Shown here in pieces: positions 44,485 to 53,802 of a DNA stretch of 64,000 nucleotides. The position numbers were made by a program, and so were the translations under genes. The number at the start of each line of letters is the position of its first letter. Position 1 is the first letter of the stretch. This stretch comes from Fredinandcohnia onubensis (GTDB taxonomy: Bacteria; Bacillota; Bacilli; Bacillales; Bacillaceae_L). The DNA lies in the NCBI RefSeq assembly GCF_002734215.1, contig NZ_NSEB01000011.1, positions 186,001 to 250,000 on the forward strand, given 5' to 3'. The notes under the pieces are model-generated. The model was not told the DNA's origin and searched no databases. It saw nothing but the letters and a program-made list of their open reading frames with translations.

Positions 44485-44918
44485 TACCACCCCTTTTCAG
44501 CGAATTCTTCGTTAGAAACAATCTCTGAGATATTTCCAGACACATCGATATTGTCAGGAGTACATAAGAAAATATTTGCACCAATGCGTTGAATATCCCC
44601 ACCAATGGCATAAACAGTTCCACTTAGGAAATCAACGATTCTCTTTGCTTGATCATGTTGCACGCGTTGGAGATTAACAACAACCGCTCGTCTGTTTTTC
44701 AAATGATCGGCAATTTCTTGTGCCTCTGCATATACTCGAGGTTCAAATAAAATAACCTTAGAAGACTTTTGAACACTTTGCAAGCTTACTACATTTTGCT
44801 TTGCAGCTGGTTTTGCAGCCTTTGTAGGTTCTACTTCCTCTTCAAAATAATCTTCTTCATCATAATCATATTCATCTTCTAATGCAAAAAAGCTTTTAAA
44901 TTTGGTTTTTATACTCAT
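44484..44918 (-). CDS. sepF: cell division protein SepF (FtsZ-associated)
   Basis: SepF tethers FtsZ to the membrane and shapes the septum. The N-terminal amphipathic helix [13 protein letters not shown] is the membrane anchor. It is followed by an acidic linker rich in D/E/Y (about 15-35) and the C-terminal polymerising domain with [15 protein letters not shown] and [21 protein letters not shown] 44918 has GAGGTG 6 bases upstream. Length is 144 residues. Genes around it (ylmC-divIVA) follow the standard order. Confidence 0.95.
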   Translation of the reverse strand: MSIKTKFKSFFALEDEYDYDEEDYFEEEVEPTKAAKPAAKQNVVSLQSVQKSSKVILFEPRVYAEAQEIADHLKNRRAVVVNLQRVQHDQAKRIVDFLSGTVYAIGGDIQRIGANIFLCTPDNIDVSGNISEIVSNEEFAEKGW

Positions 44919-44966
44919 TTGTAACACCTCTCTCTTATCAAATGCTCCTTGGCTAATTTAATAAAG

Positions 44967-45644
44967 TTAAAATTCTTTACCAACCAATGAAGTACCTACT
45001 CGAATGAAGGTAGCTCCTTCTTCAATTGCAATTTCGAAATCGTTCGACATACCCATAGATAATTCAGTACATGGAGCATGTGGCAAACCAAGAGCTTGTA
45101 CATCATCTCTTAGGTTTCGAAGTCTTTTGAAGCATGAACGAATAACATCTTGATCATCGGTAAATGGAGCCATTGTCATTAATCCGACTACCTCAACAGA
45201 AGGATATTTTTCAAGTTCCATTATAAACGACTCAAGATTTTCCGGTGACATTCCGTGTTTGGACTCTTCTCCAGATACATTGATTTGTACAAAACATTTT
45301 ATTTTATCGCTCGCCCGCTTTTGAATTTCCTCTGCTAACGATATTCGATCGAGTGAATGAATATAGTCCACCTTATCAATAATGTTTTTTACTTTTCTTG
45401 TTTGAAGAGACCCAATAAAATGCCAAGTTGGTTCATTCCCAAGTTCTTCTCGCTTCTTTGTCAGACCTTCGTCACGATTTTCTCCAATATGTTGAATTCC
45501 TGCTGCAATTGCTTCCTTAGCTGTTTCAACACTTACATATTTCGTTACAGCAATAATTGAAACAGAATCTGCAGGCCGATTTGAACGCTTGCATGCTTGT
45601 TCAATGTTTTCTTGTATGTTTATTAGATTTTCTTTTACACTCAT
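44967..45644 (-). CDS. ylmE: PLP homeostasis protein YlmE (YggS/PROSC family)
   Basis: Members bind pyridoxal 5'-phosphate and keep free PLP in balance. The PLP lysine lies in [13 protein letters not shown]. Other motifs are [22 protein letters not shown] and [17 protein letters not shown], which holds phosphate-binding residues. ATG 45644 (MSVKENL) gives 225 residues. GGAGG lies about 12 bases upstream, so an alternative start upstream cannot be excluded. Confidence 0.93.
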   Translation of the reverse strand: MSVKENLINIQENIEQACKRSNRPADSVSIIAVTKYVSVETAKEAIAAGIQHIGENRDEGLTKKREELGNEPTWHFIGSLQTRKVKNIIDKVDYIHSLDRISLAEEIQKRASDKIKCFVQINVSGEESKHGMSPENLESFIMELEKYPSVEVVGLMTMAPFTDDQDVIRSCFKRLRNLRDDVQALGLPHAPCTELSMGMSNDFEIAIEEGATFIRVGTSLVGKEF

Positions 45645-45651
45645 TTTAAAA

Positions 45652-46473
45652 TTAATCCTCCTTAAAGCCAATAAAACTCATCATTCTTCCCGTTTTCCCG
45701 GCATCCCTTCGATGCGAAAAGAAATTCTGATTCTCACAGGACGTACAATACGAGGAAACTTGAATATTTTCAGGAGGAATTCCTGCCCTCACCATGAGCT
45801 GATAGTTCAGTTCCTTTAAATCTAACCGGTATTGGTTGTCACTCACTATTTCGTATGGTTTTGACTCTATTTTGTCCAAACTTTTCACGAAATCTATTAC
45901 GTAATCATCCACAATGTAGCAGCATTTACCAATTGCTGGTCCGATAACTGCTTGGATATTATCTGGTTTAACACCTTCATTACCCCAAGCATGAATCATT
46001 TCACCTGCAATATCCTGAACAGTTCCCTTCCACCCTGCATGAGCAATTCCAATTATTTGTTTAGATGGTGCAATAAAGTAAAGTGGAACACAGTCTGCAT
46101 AACAAAGGGTTAGCAGAATATTTTTCTCTGTTGTATATATCCCATCTGTATCCTTGATGCTATCATCGTATGTAAAAACACCTGCACCAAGATCTTTTTT
46201 AGTGACCTTAGCGATGTTATTTTTATGTGTTTGCTCTGAGCATACCCAGTTTTCAAGTGGAAAGCGGAGAATGTCTGCAAGCTGCTTTCGGTTTGAAATA
46301 ACCGAGTTGTCCTCATCATTTACGTGTAAACCAAGATTAAAGGATTTAAAATCCCCTTCACTATCTCCGCCATTTTTAGTCGTAAAACCAGCAACCAATT
46401 TATCAGAAATATGGCTCCAAGTGGAAAGTTTTAAAACTTGTTCTGCCTTTTGAGTAAATGGTTCAAGCTTCAT
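45652..46473 (-). CDS. pgeF: peptidoglycan editing factor PgeF / polyphenol-oxidase-family protein YlmD
   Basis: The DUF152 (PgeF/YfiH) fold has a metal or purine-nucleoside site. Conserved residues are in [13 protein letters not shown] (Cys), [15 protein letters not shown] (His) and [12 protein letters not shown] (Cys). The family has been assigned laccase-like, purine nucleoside phosphorylase-like and UDP-MurNAc-L-Ser editing activities, so its main role here is uncertain. The length of 273 residues is normal. Confidence 0.9.
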   Translation of the reverse strand: MKLEPFTQKAEQVLKLSTWSHISDKLVAGFTTKNGGDSEGDFKSFNLGLHVNDEDNSVISNRKQLADILRFPLENWVCSEQTHKNNIAKVTKKDLGAGVFTYDDSIKDTDGIYTTEKNILLTLCYADCVPLYFIAPSKQIIGIAHAGWKGTVQDIAGEMIHAWGNEGVKPDNIQAVIGPAIGKCCYIVDDYVIDFVKSLDKIESKPYEIVSDNQYRLDLKELNYQLMVRAGIPPENIQVSSYCTSCENQNFFSHRRDAGKTGRMMSFIGFKED

Positions 46474-46629
46474 AACAACATCCTTTTATTCATAATTATC
46501 AGCACATCTTACCTAGATATGAAGACAATATTTTATTTTTAGAAAAATGAACCCTTCTTCTGCCTATTTTATCACATCTTAGCAAAAGAAAGGAGAATAT
46601 GTTAGGAAAAATGTCAAAATTTAGCGCGA

Positions 46630-46875
46630 TTACTCAGTCGTATTCTGAGTTCGCACTAAAATCACATCTTTACCGACTTTGATAATGTTTCTCCATGGAA
46701 TCACAATCTCTTCCTCACGGCCAAATATGCCTAGTACCTTTCCATAGCCACCTATAATAATGGACTCTATCTTTCCAGTTGTTAAGTTAATGTCGATATC
46801 GCCAATATTCCCAAGTCTTTTTCCATCGACAACACTTACAACATCCTTCGCCTGAAAATCAGAAATTTTCACCAT
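46630..46875 (-). CDS. ylmC: PRC-barrel protein YlmC/YmxH family
   Basis: An 81-residue single PRC-barrel domain: KISDFQAKDVVSVVDGKRLG, then IDINLTTGKIESIIIGG and IVIPWRNIIKVGKDVILV. In B. subtilis it lies in the sigG downstream region and is expressed in sporulation; the function is unknown. A strong GGAGGCGGAGGG stretch precedes the ATG. Confidence 0.85.
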   Translation of the reverse strand: MVKISDFQAKDVVSVVDGKRLGNIGDIDINLTTGKIESIIIGGYGKVLGIFGREEEIVIPWRNIIKVGKDVILVRTQNTTE

Positions 46876-46981
46876 TTCCCTCCGCCTCCTTATAGTAAAC
46901 TATATGACTGGCTTACTGCCTTTTATGAGACAAAATTAGACGAAGTGGGAAGGCTTTAATTTCACACGAGAAAAAAGCGAT

Positions 46982-47011
46982 AAAAAAGACATTCGATTTC
47001 ACCGAATGTCT
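46982..47011 (-). terminator. rho-independent terminator of sigG
   Basis: AGACATTCG/CGAATGTCT, a 9-bp stem, is followed on the minus strand by UUUUU. It lies 53 bases past the sigG stop and separates sigG from ylmC. Confidence 0.88.
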
Positions 47012-47063
47012 GATATTTACCCTATTCATGCTATAACTTGTCCATTTAATGACTAGTCCATCA

Positions 47064-47843
47064 TTAATTTTGGATGTTCTTATTCATTTGTTTAATTGCT
47101 GCTTTTTCAAGACGTGAAACTTGGGCTTGAGAGATTCCGATTTCTTCAGCAACTTCCATTTGTGTTTTTCCTTGAAAAAATCGTTTTCGAAGGATTAGTT
47201 TCTCACGATCATTTAGTCGTCTCATTCCTTCTTTTAAGGCAATCTCTTCAATCCAATTTGAATCACGATTTCGTTCATCACTTAACTGATCCATCACAAA
47301 AATTGGATCCCCACCATCATTATAAATCGGTTCGAATAATGATACAGGGTCTTGAATCGCATCAAGTGCAAAAACAATTTCTTCATGTGGCACTTCAAGA
47401 ACCTTTGAGATTTCTTCTGCTGTAGGTTCCCTTGATGTTTCACTCATCAAACGCTCTCTTACTTGCAAAGCCTTATAGGCAATGTCCCGCAATGAGCGCG
47501 ACACCCTGATAGGATTGTTGTCTCGTAAATAGCGCCGAATTTCGCCGATAATCATCGGGACTGCATAGGTGGAGAATTTCACGTTTTGACCAAGGTCAAA
47601 ATTGTCGATTGATTTCATCAGACCGATACATCCGACCTGAAATAAATCATCCACAAATTCTCCTCTGTTGTTGAACCGTTGGATTACACTGAGAACAAGT
47701 CGTAAATTCCCATTTACGAGCTTATCGCGGGCTGACAAATCGCCACTTTGCATTTGTCGGAATAATTGCCGCATCTCTTCATTCTTTAGTACTGGAAGTT
47801 TTGAAGTATCAACACCACAAATTTCTACTTTATTTCGAGTCAA
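47064..47843 (-). CDS. sigG: sporulation sigma factor sigma-G
   Basis: Sigma-G drives late forespore transcription. The 259-residue product begins (TTG) TRNKVEICGVDTSKLPVLKN. Region 2 has DLFQVGCIGLMKSIDNFD and KFSTYAVPMIIGEIRRYLRD; region 4 has MEVAEEIGISQAQVSRLEKA. The frame is open to 47933, but TTG 47843 has GGAGGG 6 bases upstream and matches B. subtilis SigG length and N-terminus. The ribosome binding site can pair with CTCCT just upstream (47852-47864), a feature that limits sigG translation in B. subtilis. Confidence 0.97.
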   Translation of the reverse strand: MTRNKVEICGVDTSKLPVLKNEEMRQLFRQMQSGDLSARDKLVNGNLRLVLSVIQRFNNRGEFVDDLFQVGCIGLMKSIDNFDLGQNVKFSTYAVPMIIGEIRRYLRDNNPIRVSRSLRDIAYKALQVRERLMSETSREPTAEEISKVLEVPHEEIVFALDAIQDPVSLFEPIYNDGGDPIFVMDQLSDERNRDSNWIEEIALKEGMRRLNDREKLILRKRFFQGKTQMEVAEEIGISQAQVSRLEKAAIKQMNKNIQN

Positions 47844-47851
47844 TTCTTTCC

Positions 47852-47864
47852 CTCCTAACAGGAG
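47852..47864 (-). promoter_or_regulatory. hairpin masking the sigG ribosome binding site
   Basis: On the minus strand CTCCT-GUU-AGGAG forms a 5-bp stem whose 3' arm is the Shine-Dalgarno sequence of sigG. With the UUG start it should lower translation. Confidence 0.6.
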
Positions 47865-47879
47865 TTGCTGTACAAAGTT

Positions 47880-47908
47880 AAGTATCTCCGTTAGAGGGAA
47901 AAATATGC
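47880..47908 (-). promoter_or_regulatory. sigma-F-type promoter of sigG
   Basis: Minus strand GCATA (47908-47904), 14 bases, then GGAGATACTT (47889-47880). These fit the sigma-F consensus boxes GYATA and GGNNANANTW. sigG is sigma-F dependent in B. subtilis. Confidence 0.65.
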
Positions 47909-47988
47909 ATTTCGAATTCACAACTATTTCCATAGCTAGTGTATAAAAACAGCAAAATCAATAGCTTTAAAGGAAAATTATTTTTTAT

Positions 47989-48708
47989 TTACACCATTTT
48001 GTTAAACTCTTTTCGAAGTCGTTTAATAATTCGCTTTTCCAGTCTTGAAATATAAGATTGCGATATCCCAAGCATGTCAGCAACATCTTTTTGCGTCTTT
48101 TCTTCTCCACCAATTAATCCAAATCTTAATTCCATGATTTGTTTCTCGCGATCATTTAACTGATGCAGAGCCTTCACTAATAACTTTCGGTCGACATTCG
48201 CTTCCAAATCCTTTGTAATGATGTCTTCGTCTGTTCCTAGAACATCCGATAATAATAGTTCATTACCGTCCCAATCAATATTTAATGGTTCATCAAAAGA
48301 AACCTCAGACCTTATTTTATTATTTCGACGCAAATACATTAAAATCTCATTTTCAATACATCTTGATGCATAGGTTGCAAGTTTGATTTTCTTTTCAGGA
48401 TTAAACGTATTGACAGCCTTGATTAACCCAATTGTTCCAATACTAATTAAATCCTCGATATTAATTCCTGTGTTTTCAAACTTTCGTGCGATATATACAA
48501 CAAGTCTTAGGTTTCTTTCAATAAGAATTGACCTTGCAGCCTGGTCGCCACTCGGTAACTTATTTAAGAGAACCTCTTCTTCGTCCTTTGATAAGGGTGG
48601 AGGTAAAGCTTCGCTCCCACCAATATAATAAATTTCATCTGTCTTCAAACCTAATTTTATTAAAAGTTTATACCACCAATATGTAAGTTTTAATTTTAAT
48701 TTAGCCAC
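47989..48708 (-). CDS. sigE: sporulation sigma factor sigma-E (pro-form)
   Basis: Sigma-E directs early mother-cell transcription. It is made as inactive pro-sigma-E; the N-terminal pro-sequence (about the first 27-29 residues, hydrophobic/basic [20 protein letters not shown]) is membrane-associating and removed by SpoIIGA. Region 2 has [20 protein letters not shown] and region 4 [19 protein letters not shown]. The 239-residue length equals B. subtilis. It follows spoIIGA in the spoIIG operon. Confidence 0.97.
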   Translation of the reverse strand: MAKLKLKLTYWWYKLLIKLGLKTDEIYYIGGSEALPPPLSKDEEEVLLNKLPSGDQAARSILIERNLRLVVYIARKFENTGINIEDLISIGTIGLIKAVNTFNPEKKIKLATYASRCIENEILMYLRRNNKIRSEVSFDEPLNIDWDGNELLLSDVLGTDEDIITKDLEANVDRKLLVKALHQLNDREKQIMELRFGLIGGEEKTQKDVADMLGISQSYISRLEKRIIKRLRKEFNKMV

Positions 48709-48781
48709 AGATAAGTTCTCCCTTCTAATTTGTAAAAAGCGTGAGTATGATATTTATTAGAATAAATTTGTTAATTACCCC

Positions 48782-49708
48782 TTAAGAAGCTGTCTGAATA
48801 GAGCTTGATACAAGCATTTTTGGATGTACGATACAATCATACTCCCCATCAGTTGATAAAGTAGTATGGTTGAATGCAACCAATCCTTTTTTTACGATAT
48901 TTTCTTCATTTCCATGATAGATTGTTATTCGGTCCGGTTTAACAGCTAATAAGAATTGATGTTCTTGGCCAACCCCATGATATGGAATAAGTCGTACACG
49001 ACTTTCCCATTTATGAGATTCTGTTGAGGAATCATTTGTTAAGAGCTCTATATTTTTGGATTGTTCCATAAGGGCTTTAGGAAAGAGTTCTTCATATTTT
49101 GTGGTGTCTAAGATCATAACTGGGCTTTTTGTAATTGGGTCGAACAATTGATTTCCACTGTCGACCAAACCTTGTAAATGTAAGATGACATCATCTATCT
49201 CAAGCTTCACAGCAACAATCTGGTCATAGAAAACTTGCTTCGTTTCAATGTCATCCATTCTATTTTTTGAAAAATACCATAAGAGTGGAAAGCCGATTAA
49301 TACAAATCCCCAACTAATTGGGTTTCCATAGCCAGTTGACTGAGTCATGATTGTTCCATCAAATACTTGAACATCGAATTCTAAAAAGTAATGAACCCCT
49401 ATCATCCCACCTCCAATCATGAAAGTAGCAAAATAAAAGGTTAATAATCCTTGTAAAAAAAAACGAAATCGTTTATATCCGAAAGCAACTCCTACAATTA
49501 CAATTGAAAAAAGAAGTTTTGTAACCGGATGAGATCCAATTTCTGCGAACGGAGAAACCACTAAGAGGACTAGTAAAGAGCCAATAAATGAACCTACTAA
49601 GATTCTCCATTTTACAATCTTTCGCTTTAGGATCATCGCAGTTAATAGTAATAATAAGGCGTCAAAGAAAAAGTTTAACAACCAGATTACATCTAAATAA
49701 ATAGACAC
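48782..49708 (-). CDS. spoIIGA: pro-sigma-E processing aspartic protease SpoIIGA
   Basis: SpoIIGA cleaves the sigma-E pro-sequence when signalled by SpoIIR from the forespore. The N-terminal half has five predicted membrane helices (to about residue 150). The C-terminal half is a cytoplasmic aspartic protease domain with LVDSGNQLFDP, placing the catalytic Asp at 183, the same number as in B. subtilis. GTG 49708 follows AAAGGAG by 7 bases and gives 308 residues; ATG 49735 is an unlikely extension. Confidence 0.95.
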   Translation of the reverse strand: MSIYLDVIWLLNFFFDALLLLLTAMILKRKIVKWRILVGSFIGSLLVLLVVSPFAEIGSHPVTKLLFSIVIVGVAFGYKRFRFFLQGLLTFYFATFMIGGGMIGVHYFLEFDVQVFDGTIMTQSTGYGNPISWGFVLIGFPLLWYFSKNRMDDIETKQVFYDQIVAVKLEIDDVILHLQGLVDSGNQLFDPITKSPVMILDTTKYEELFPKALMEQSKNIELLTNDSSTESHKWESRVRLIPYHGVGQEHQFLLAVKPDRITIYHGNEENIVKKGLVAFNHTTLSTDGEYDCIVHPKMLVSSSIQTAS

Positions 49709-49787
49709 CCCATTTCTCCTTTCACCAAAAGTCACGTCACCTTAGATATATGTTTTTGCATTTGGTAAACTAGTTAGCTTAAAAAAT

Positions 49788-49821
49788 AGTATATAGTACA
49801 TCTTATATGGAAGTCTGTCAC
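49788..49821 (-). promoter_or_regulatory. spoIIG promoter with 22-bp spacer
   Basis: The minus strand has GTGACA (49821-49816) and TATACT (49793-49788) separated by 22 bp. The B. subtilis spoIIG promoter is known for the same 22-bp spacing and for needing phosphorylated Spo0A. 0A-box-like sequences (one mismatch to TGNCGAA) are at 49867-49873 (minus, TGACAAA) and 49826-49832 (plus, TGCCGAT). A weaker one 10 bp from the latter overlaps the -35 box (49816-49822). Confidence 0.7.
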
Positions 49822-49919
49822 TTCATGCCGATAATAAAAGAGAAATTTTGGAAGATTAGTTCTTATTTTGTCAGTTAAGTTAGAATGAAGGGGAATTCAA
49901 AGAAATAGGTGAAAAAATA

Positions 49920-49960
49920 GAAAAAAGGCATTCGACAACTAAATTGTCAAATGCCTTTTT
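49920..49960 (-). terminator. rho-independent terminator of ftsAZ
   Basis: A 13-bp stem (minus-strand AGGCATTTGACAA with TTGTCGAATGCCT, one U-G pair) and 5-base loop is followed by UUUUU. The wobble pairs only in the minus-strand RNA, which supports use by ftsZ transcripts. Confidence 0.9.
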
Positions 49961-49987
49961 ACGTACTTATGTGAGGCTTTATTTTTG

Positions 49988-50048
49988 GCTAGCTCTAGGA
50001 ACCATCGGCTCGAGGTCATAAGCCGATAGGTGGGTGCCTTGCGCTTTT
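49988..50048. repeat. hairpin-bearing intergenic element between ftsZ and its terminator
   Basis: ATCGGCT (50004-50010) and AGCCGAT (50021-50027) form the core stem, extended by ACC/GGT across a bulged A. It is GC-richer than its surroundings and has the look of a dispersed Bacillaceae intergenic repeat. Only this copy was seen in the window. Confidence 0.5.
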
Positions 50049-50052
50049 CTAT

Positions 50053-51207
50053 TTATCCTCTTCTGTTACGGTTACGTAGGAATGTTGGTACATCAATTTC
50101 TTCTTCTACATGTACTGCACTACGTGTATTTACTTCCTGGACTGGCTCCTCACGTCTCATTTCTCTTCTTGGCGAAACCTGAACCTGTGGTTGCGGTTGT
50201 GCTTGTGGTTTTGCGCCAAATGAAGGTCGAGATGGACGTGTTGGGTTAACTTCTGCTTCTGTAAAACCAGTAGCAATAACAGTCACGACGATTTCTTCTT
50301 TTAGGTTTTCATTAATAACAGATCCGAAAATCATGTTAACTTCCTGATCTGAAGCTGATGCAACAATATCTGCTGCCTCTTGTACTTCATAAAGACTTAG
50401 GTTTGTCCCACCTGTAATATTCATAAGGACACCTTGTGCACCATCAATTGATGTTTCAAGCAATGGACTTGAAATAGCCTTCTTTGCAGCTTCTGCAGCG
50501 CGGTTTTCTCCTGTTGCAACACCAATTCCCATAAGAGCAGAACCTCTGTTAGACATAATTGTTTTTACGTCAGCAAAGTCAAGGTTGATTAACCCTGGTA
50601 CAGCGATTAAGTCAGAAATACCCTGTACCCCTTGACGTAACACATTGTCTGCTTCACGGAACGCTTCGAGCATTGGCGTATTTTTATCAACAATTTCAAG
50701 AAGACGGTCGTTTGGAATGACGATCAGTGTGTCAACTGATTCTTTCATTGCACCAATACCACCGGCAGCTTGCGTTTGACGCTTTCTACCTTCAAAAGTG
50801 AATGGTCGAGTTACTACACCGACTGTAAGAGCTCCTAAATCTTTTGAAATTTGAGCAATAACAGGGGCAGCACCTGTACCTGTTCCACCACCCATACCTG
50901 CAGTAACAAATACCATATCTGCTCCCTTAAGAGCTTCTTCGATTTGTTCTCTACTTTCTTCCGCCGCTTTCTTTCCTACTTCAGGATTGGCTCCGGCACC
51001 TAAACCACGAGTTAATTTTCCACCGATTTGCATTTTTATTTCAGCTTTTGAAAGATTTAAGGCTTGGGCATCAGTATTAACTGCGATAAACTCGACTCCT
51101 TGAACACCATGTTCAATCATTCGGTTAACCGCGTTATTTCCACCGCCACCTACACCGATTACTTTTATAGTAGCTAATTGATCAACGTTTGTATCAAACT
51201 CTAACAT
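50053..51207 (-). CDS. ftsZ: cell division GTPase FtsZ
   Basis: FtsZ polymerises into the division ring. Motifs are [12 protein letters not shown] (19-30), the tubulin signature [13 protein letters not shown], and [11 protein letters not shown] (T7-loop region). A proline/glutamine-rich linker (about 318-365) leads to the C-terminal peptide [15 protein letters not shown] that binds FtsA, SepF and others. The 384-residue length is normal. It lies 45 bases after ftsA. Confidence 0.98.
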   Translation of the reverse strand: MLEFDTNVDQLATIKVIGVGGGGNNAVNRMIEHGVQGVEFIAVNTDAQALNLSKAEIKMQIGGKLTRGLGAGANPEVGKKAAEESREQIEEALKGADMVFVTAGMGGGTGTGAAPVIAQISKDLGALTVGVVTRPFTFEGRKRQTQAAGGIGAMKESVDTLIVIPNDRLLEIVDKNTPMLEAFREADNVLRQGVQGISDLIAVPGLINLDFADVKTIMSNRGSALMGIGVATGENRAAEAAKKAISSPLLETSIDGAQGVLMNITGGTNLSLYEVQEAADIVASASDQEVNMIFGSVINENLKEEIVVTVIATGFTEAEVNPTRPSRPSFGAKPQAQPQPQVQVSPRREMRREEPVQEVNTRSAVHVEEEIDVPTFLRNRNRRG

Positions 51208-51252
51208 TATAAGATCCTCCTAATTTGCAAATATACTTCTCTTTTAAACTAA

Positions 51253-52545
51253 CTATTCAAAGAAGAGACCGAAAAACCTTTTAACTTTTTTCCCGATATT
51301 TTGCTCTTCTTTTGAGTTTTTAGGGTGACTTTTCGCTTGAGGCTGTCTAGCAGGTCTTTTTTCAGGATTTTCCACCTGGACCGTAGTACTTATTTTTCTT
51401 CCTTGGATTCTAGCTTGCTCATATGCGAACTGCAACAGCCCTACACCTGTTGCGTATTGAGGTTCTCTGACACCAATATAGTCTGGCTTTGCAATTCTAA
51501 CATTGTTTCGTAACACAATTTGAGATAGCTCCAATACTCCAGGCATATTTGCTACACCACCTGTAAGAACAAAGCCACCAGGAAGATCTCCTACACCCAT
51601 TTTCTTAATTTCCTTTTGTGCTAACTCTAAAATTTCTTCTAATCTAGCTTCGATGATTTCAGAAATTTGTAATTGGGTAAATCGTTCATGTTGATCACTG
51701 CCAATAATTGGAACATCAAATACTTCTTCATCAGAAGCATCGTCGTAAAAGGCATGTCCATGTTTAATTTTAATTTTCTCAGCATCTTCAGTAGATGTTC
51801 GTAATCCAATTGCTAAATCCTTTGTAATATGGTCCCCACCAACAGGTAGAACACTTGTTGTTTTTAAATGACCATTATTGAAGAGTGCAATAGTTGTAGA
51901 ACCTCCACCAATATCAACGAGAGCAACCCCTAAATTTTTCTCATCATCAGATAAGGAAATTGAACCTGATGCGAGAGGTTGTAAGGAAATTGCCGTAATA
52001 TCAAGTCCTGCTTTTTCTACACAACGCAGCAGGTTATGTAAAATCGTACGTGAAGTTGTAATAATAGTTCCTTCCACTTCAAGTCTAACACCTAACATAC
52101 CACGTGGATCACTAATTTCATCATATCCATCTACAATAAATTGTTTTGGAATCATATCGATAATTTCTCTTTCAGGTGGTAGAGAAATAAATTGTGCGGC
52201 ATCGATTACACGTAGGACATCTTCATTGCTTATTTCACGATTTTGACGAGACTCAGTAGAAACTGCCACTACTCCATGTGCATCCTGTAACTGAACATTG
52301 ATAGCTGGAACGGATACAACTACTTGATTAATAGAAATGCCTACCATTCTTTCTGCTTGCTCAACTGCCTTCTTAATAGAATGAACGGTTTCATCTATGT
52401 CTACAATTGAACCTTTTTTCAAACCTTCTGATTTAACATTACCCACACCTATTATGTTAAGAGAATCATCAACCATCTCACCGATGATAACCTTAACATT
52501 GGATGTACCGATGTCAAGACTAACACATATTTCATTGCTGTTCAT
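51253..52545 (-). CDS. ftsA: cell division protein FtsA
   Basis: FtsA is an actin-like ATPase that anchors FtsZ to the membrane. The phosphate-1 motif is SLDIGTSNVKVIIGE and phosphate-2 is LVDIGGGSTTIALF. The SHS2 (1C) domain is about 85-165. The C-terminal amphipathic helix KKVKRFFGLFFE is the membrane anchor. The 430-residue length is typical. AGGAGGTG precedes the ATG. Confidence 0.97.
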   Translation of the reverse strand: MNSNEICVSLDIGTSNVKVIIGEMVDDSLNIIGVGNVKSEGLKKGSIVDIDETVHSIKKAVEQAERMVGISINQVVVSVPAINVQLQDAHGVVAVSTESRQNREISNEDVLRVIDAAQFISLPPEREIIDMIPKQFIVDGYDEISDPRGMLGVRLEVEGTIITTSRTILHNLLRCVEKAGLDITAISLQPLASGSISLSDDEKNLGVALVDIGGGSTTIALFNNGHLKTTSVLPVGGDHITKDLAIGLRTSTEDAEKIKIKHGHAFYDDASDEEVFDVPIIGSDQHERFTQLQISEIIEARLEEILELAQKEIKKMGVGDLPGGFVLTGGVANMPGVLELSQIVLRNNVRIAKPDYIGVREPQYATGVGLLQFAYEQARIQGRKISTTVQVENPEKRPARQPQAKSHPKNSKEEQNIGKKVKRFFGLFFE

Positions 52546-52674
52546 TCTGTGGCACCTCCTTTTTCACATAACACATTTCGTATAACATTTTTCGAACAAC
52601 AATTGACATTTTTCATAATAATTTTTGTATATGAAAAATATTCAACAACCATAGGGGTTTTCCCTTTATAAAAA

Positions 52675-53037
52675 TCAATTTTTTTCTATTTTATCACGAG
52701 AAAGGCTCCATTTGGATAAAATTATTCGTCGGATCACCGCAATATTTTGGAAAAGCCTTACTCCAAATGCGAAAACGGCTACCAAGTACAAGTCTACACC
52801 AAGATGCACACCTAGAAAAGCTAAACTTGCTGCCAATAAAATATTAAAAAAGAAACCAGAAACAAATACGGACTGATCATAAATATTTTGCAGATGTGCA
52901 CGAATGCCACCGAACAAAGTATCAAGAGCTGCTAAAACGGCAATTGATAAATAATTCGAATACTCTGCTGGAATTTTGAACTCCGATAACAGTCCGAGGA
53001 TGATTCCGACTATTAGACCGAAAATTGGAAGCCACAT
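52675..53037 (-). CDS. sbp: small basic protein Sbp (DUF1290)
   Basis: A 120-residue membrane protein with three to four hydrophobic helices and the family core LDTLFGGIRAHLQNIYDQ. It lies between ylxX and ftsA as in B. subtilis. The function is unknown; a role with division or envelope proteins is inferred from position only. Confidence 0.9.
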   Translation of the reverse strand: MWLPIFGLIVGIILGLLSEFKIPAEYSNYLSIAVLAALDTLFGGIRAHLQNIYDQSVFVSGFFFNILLAASLAFLGVHLGVDLYLVAVFAFGVRLFQNIAVIRRIILSKWSLSRDKIEKN

Positions 53038-53055
53038 GACTATGTTCCACCTTTA

Positions 53056-53766
53056 TCACTTATTATCTGGTTCCATATTAGGTTGCATTTCTGTAATCCT
53101 AATTGGGTCATCAAATGCAGGAATTGTTACAACTTTACTTGGTTTTGATATTTTTAATCGCAAATTATCAATAAAGAATTGTCGTTCTGCTTCTGATGCT
53201 TTTAATTTGTTATAAAGTCGTTCAGCATCGTCTGCAATGACCTTTATTTCAATTGGTAATGGACTTAGAGAATACGAATCAATTTTCGGTCTTCCTTGAA
53301 TTTCTCGTATGACCGTTGTCGTAATAACACGGTGGCCGTCAATTGAAATCGCCTTTGCCTGATATGAATTCAATTCATTTACTAGCCATCTCAACAAACT
53401 TGGAGAAATAGTTGTAGCTTGTCTTCCTGCTTCATTGAACGATTGCTCAACTGTAATCGTAAGACCAGGACCTGATACTTGAGTAAGCCCTGCCTGTTTC
53501 TTTAATTCATCAAGCGTATCTTTAAGAATAAGCATTTTACTGTCATCACGTTGATTCTCGTATTGTTCCATCTTTGCTTCATATGTATAAATTTTTGTTA
53601 ATAATTCTGTATATAATTCTTGTGATTGCTTCAAATCCTCACGCAATTCCCATAAATCACGTGTATCTCGCACTTCAGGTTCTTTAATGGTTTGGAATTG
53701 GACAGCAACCATAAGACCAATTATACACGTAATCACGGTGAAGCTAATGCCTGTTTTTTTGTCCAA
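53056..53766 (-). CDS. ylxX: DUF881-family protein YlxX
   Basis: A single N-terminal membrane anchor (about 8-24) is followed by a coiled coil (about 40-95) and the DUF881 domain with GPGLTITVEQS, LVNELNSYQAKAISIDGHRV and PIEIKVIAD. The 236-residue length fits. The function is unknown. It is one of two tandem DUF881 paralogues. Confidence 0.9.
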   Translation of the reverse strand: MDKKTGISFTVITCIIGLMVAVQFQTIKEPEVRDTRDLWELREDLKQSQELYTELLTKIYTYEAKMEQYENQRDDSKMLILKDTLDELKKQAGLTQVSGPGLTITVEQSFNEAGRQATTISPSLLRWLVNELNSYQAKAISIDGHRVITTTVIREIQGRPKIDSYSLSPLPIEIKVIADDAERLYNKLKASEAERQFFIDNLRLKISKPSKVVTIPAFDDPIRITEMQPNMEPDNK

Positions 53767-53802
53767 GAAAAACCACCTAGCCTTCTATATCAAACATCCG
53801 GT

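Noticed and set aside
47844-47933. 30-codon upstream extension of sigG
   Set aside because: It would cover the sigma-F-type promoter; TTG 47843 has a strong ribosome binding site and matches the B. subtilis N-terminus.
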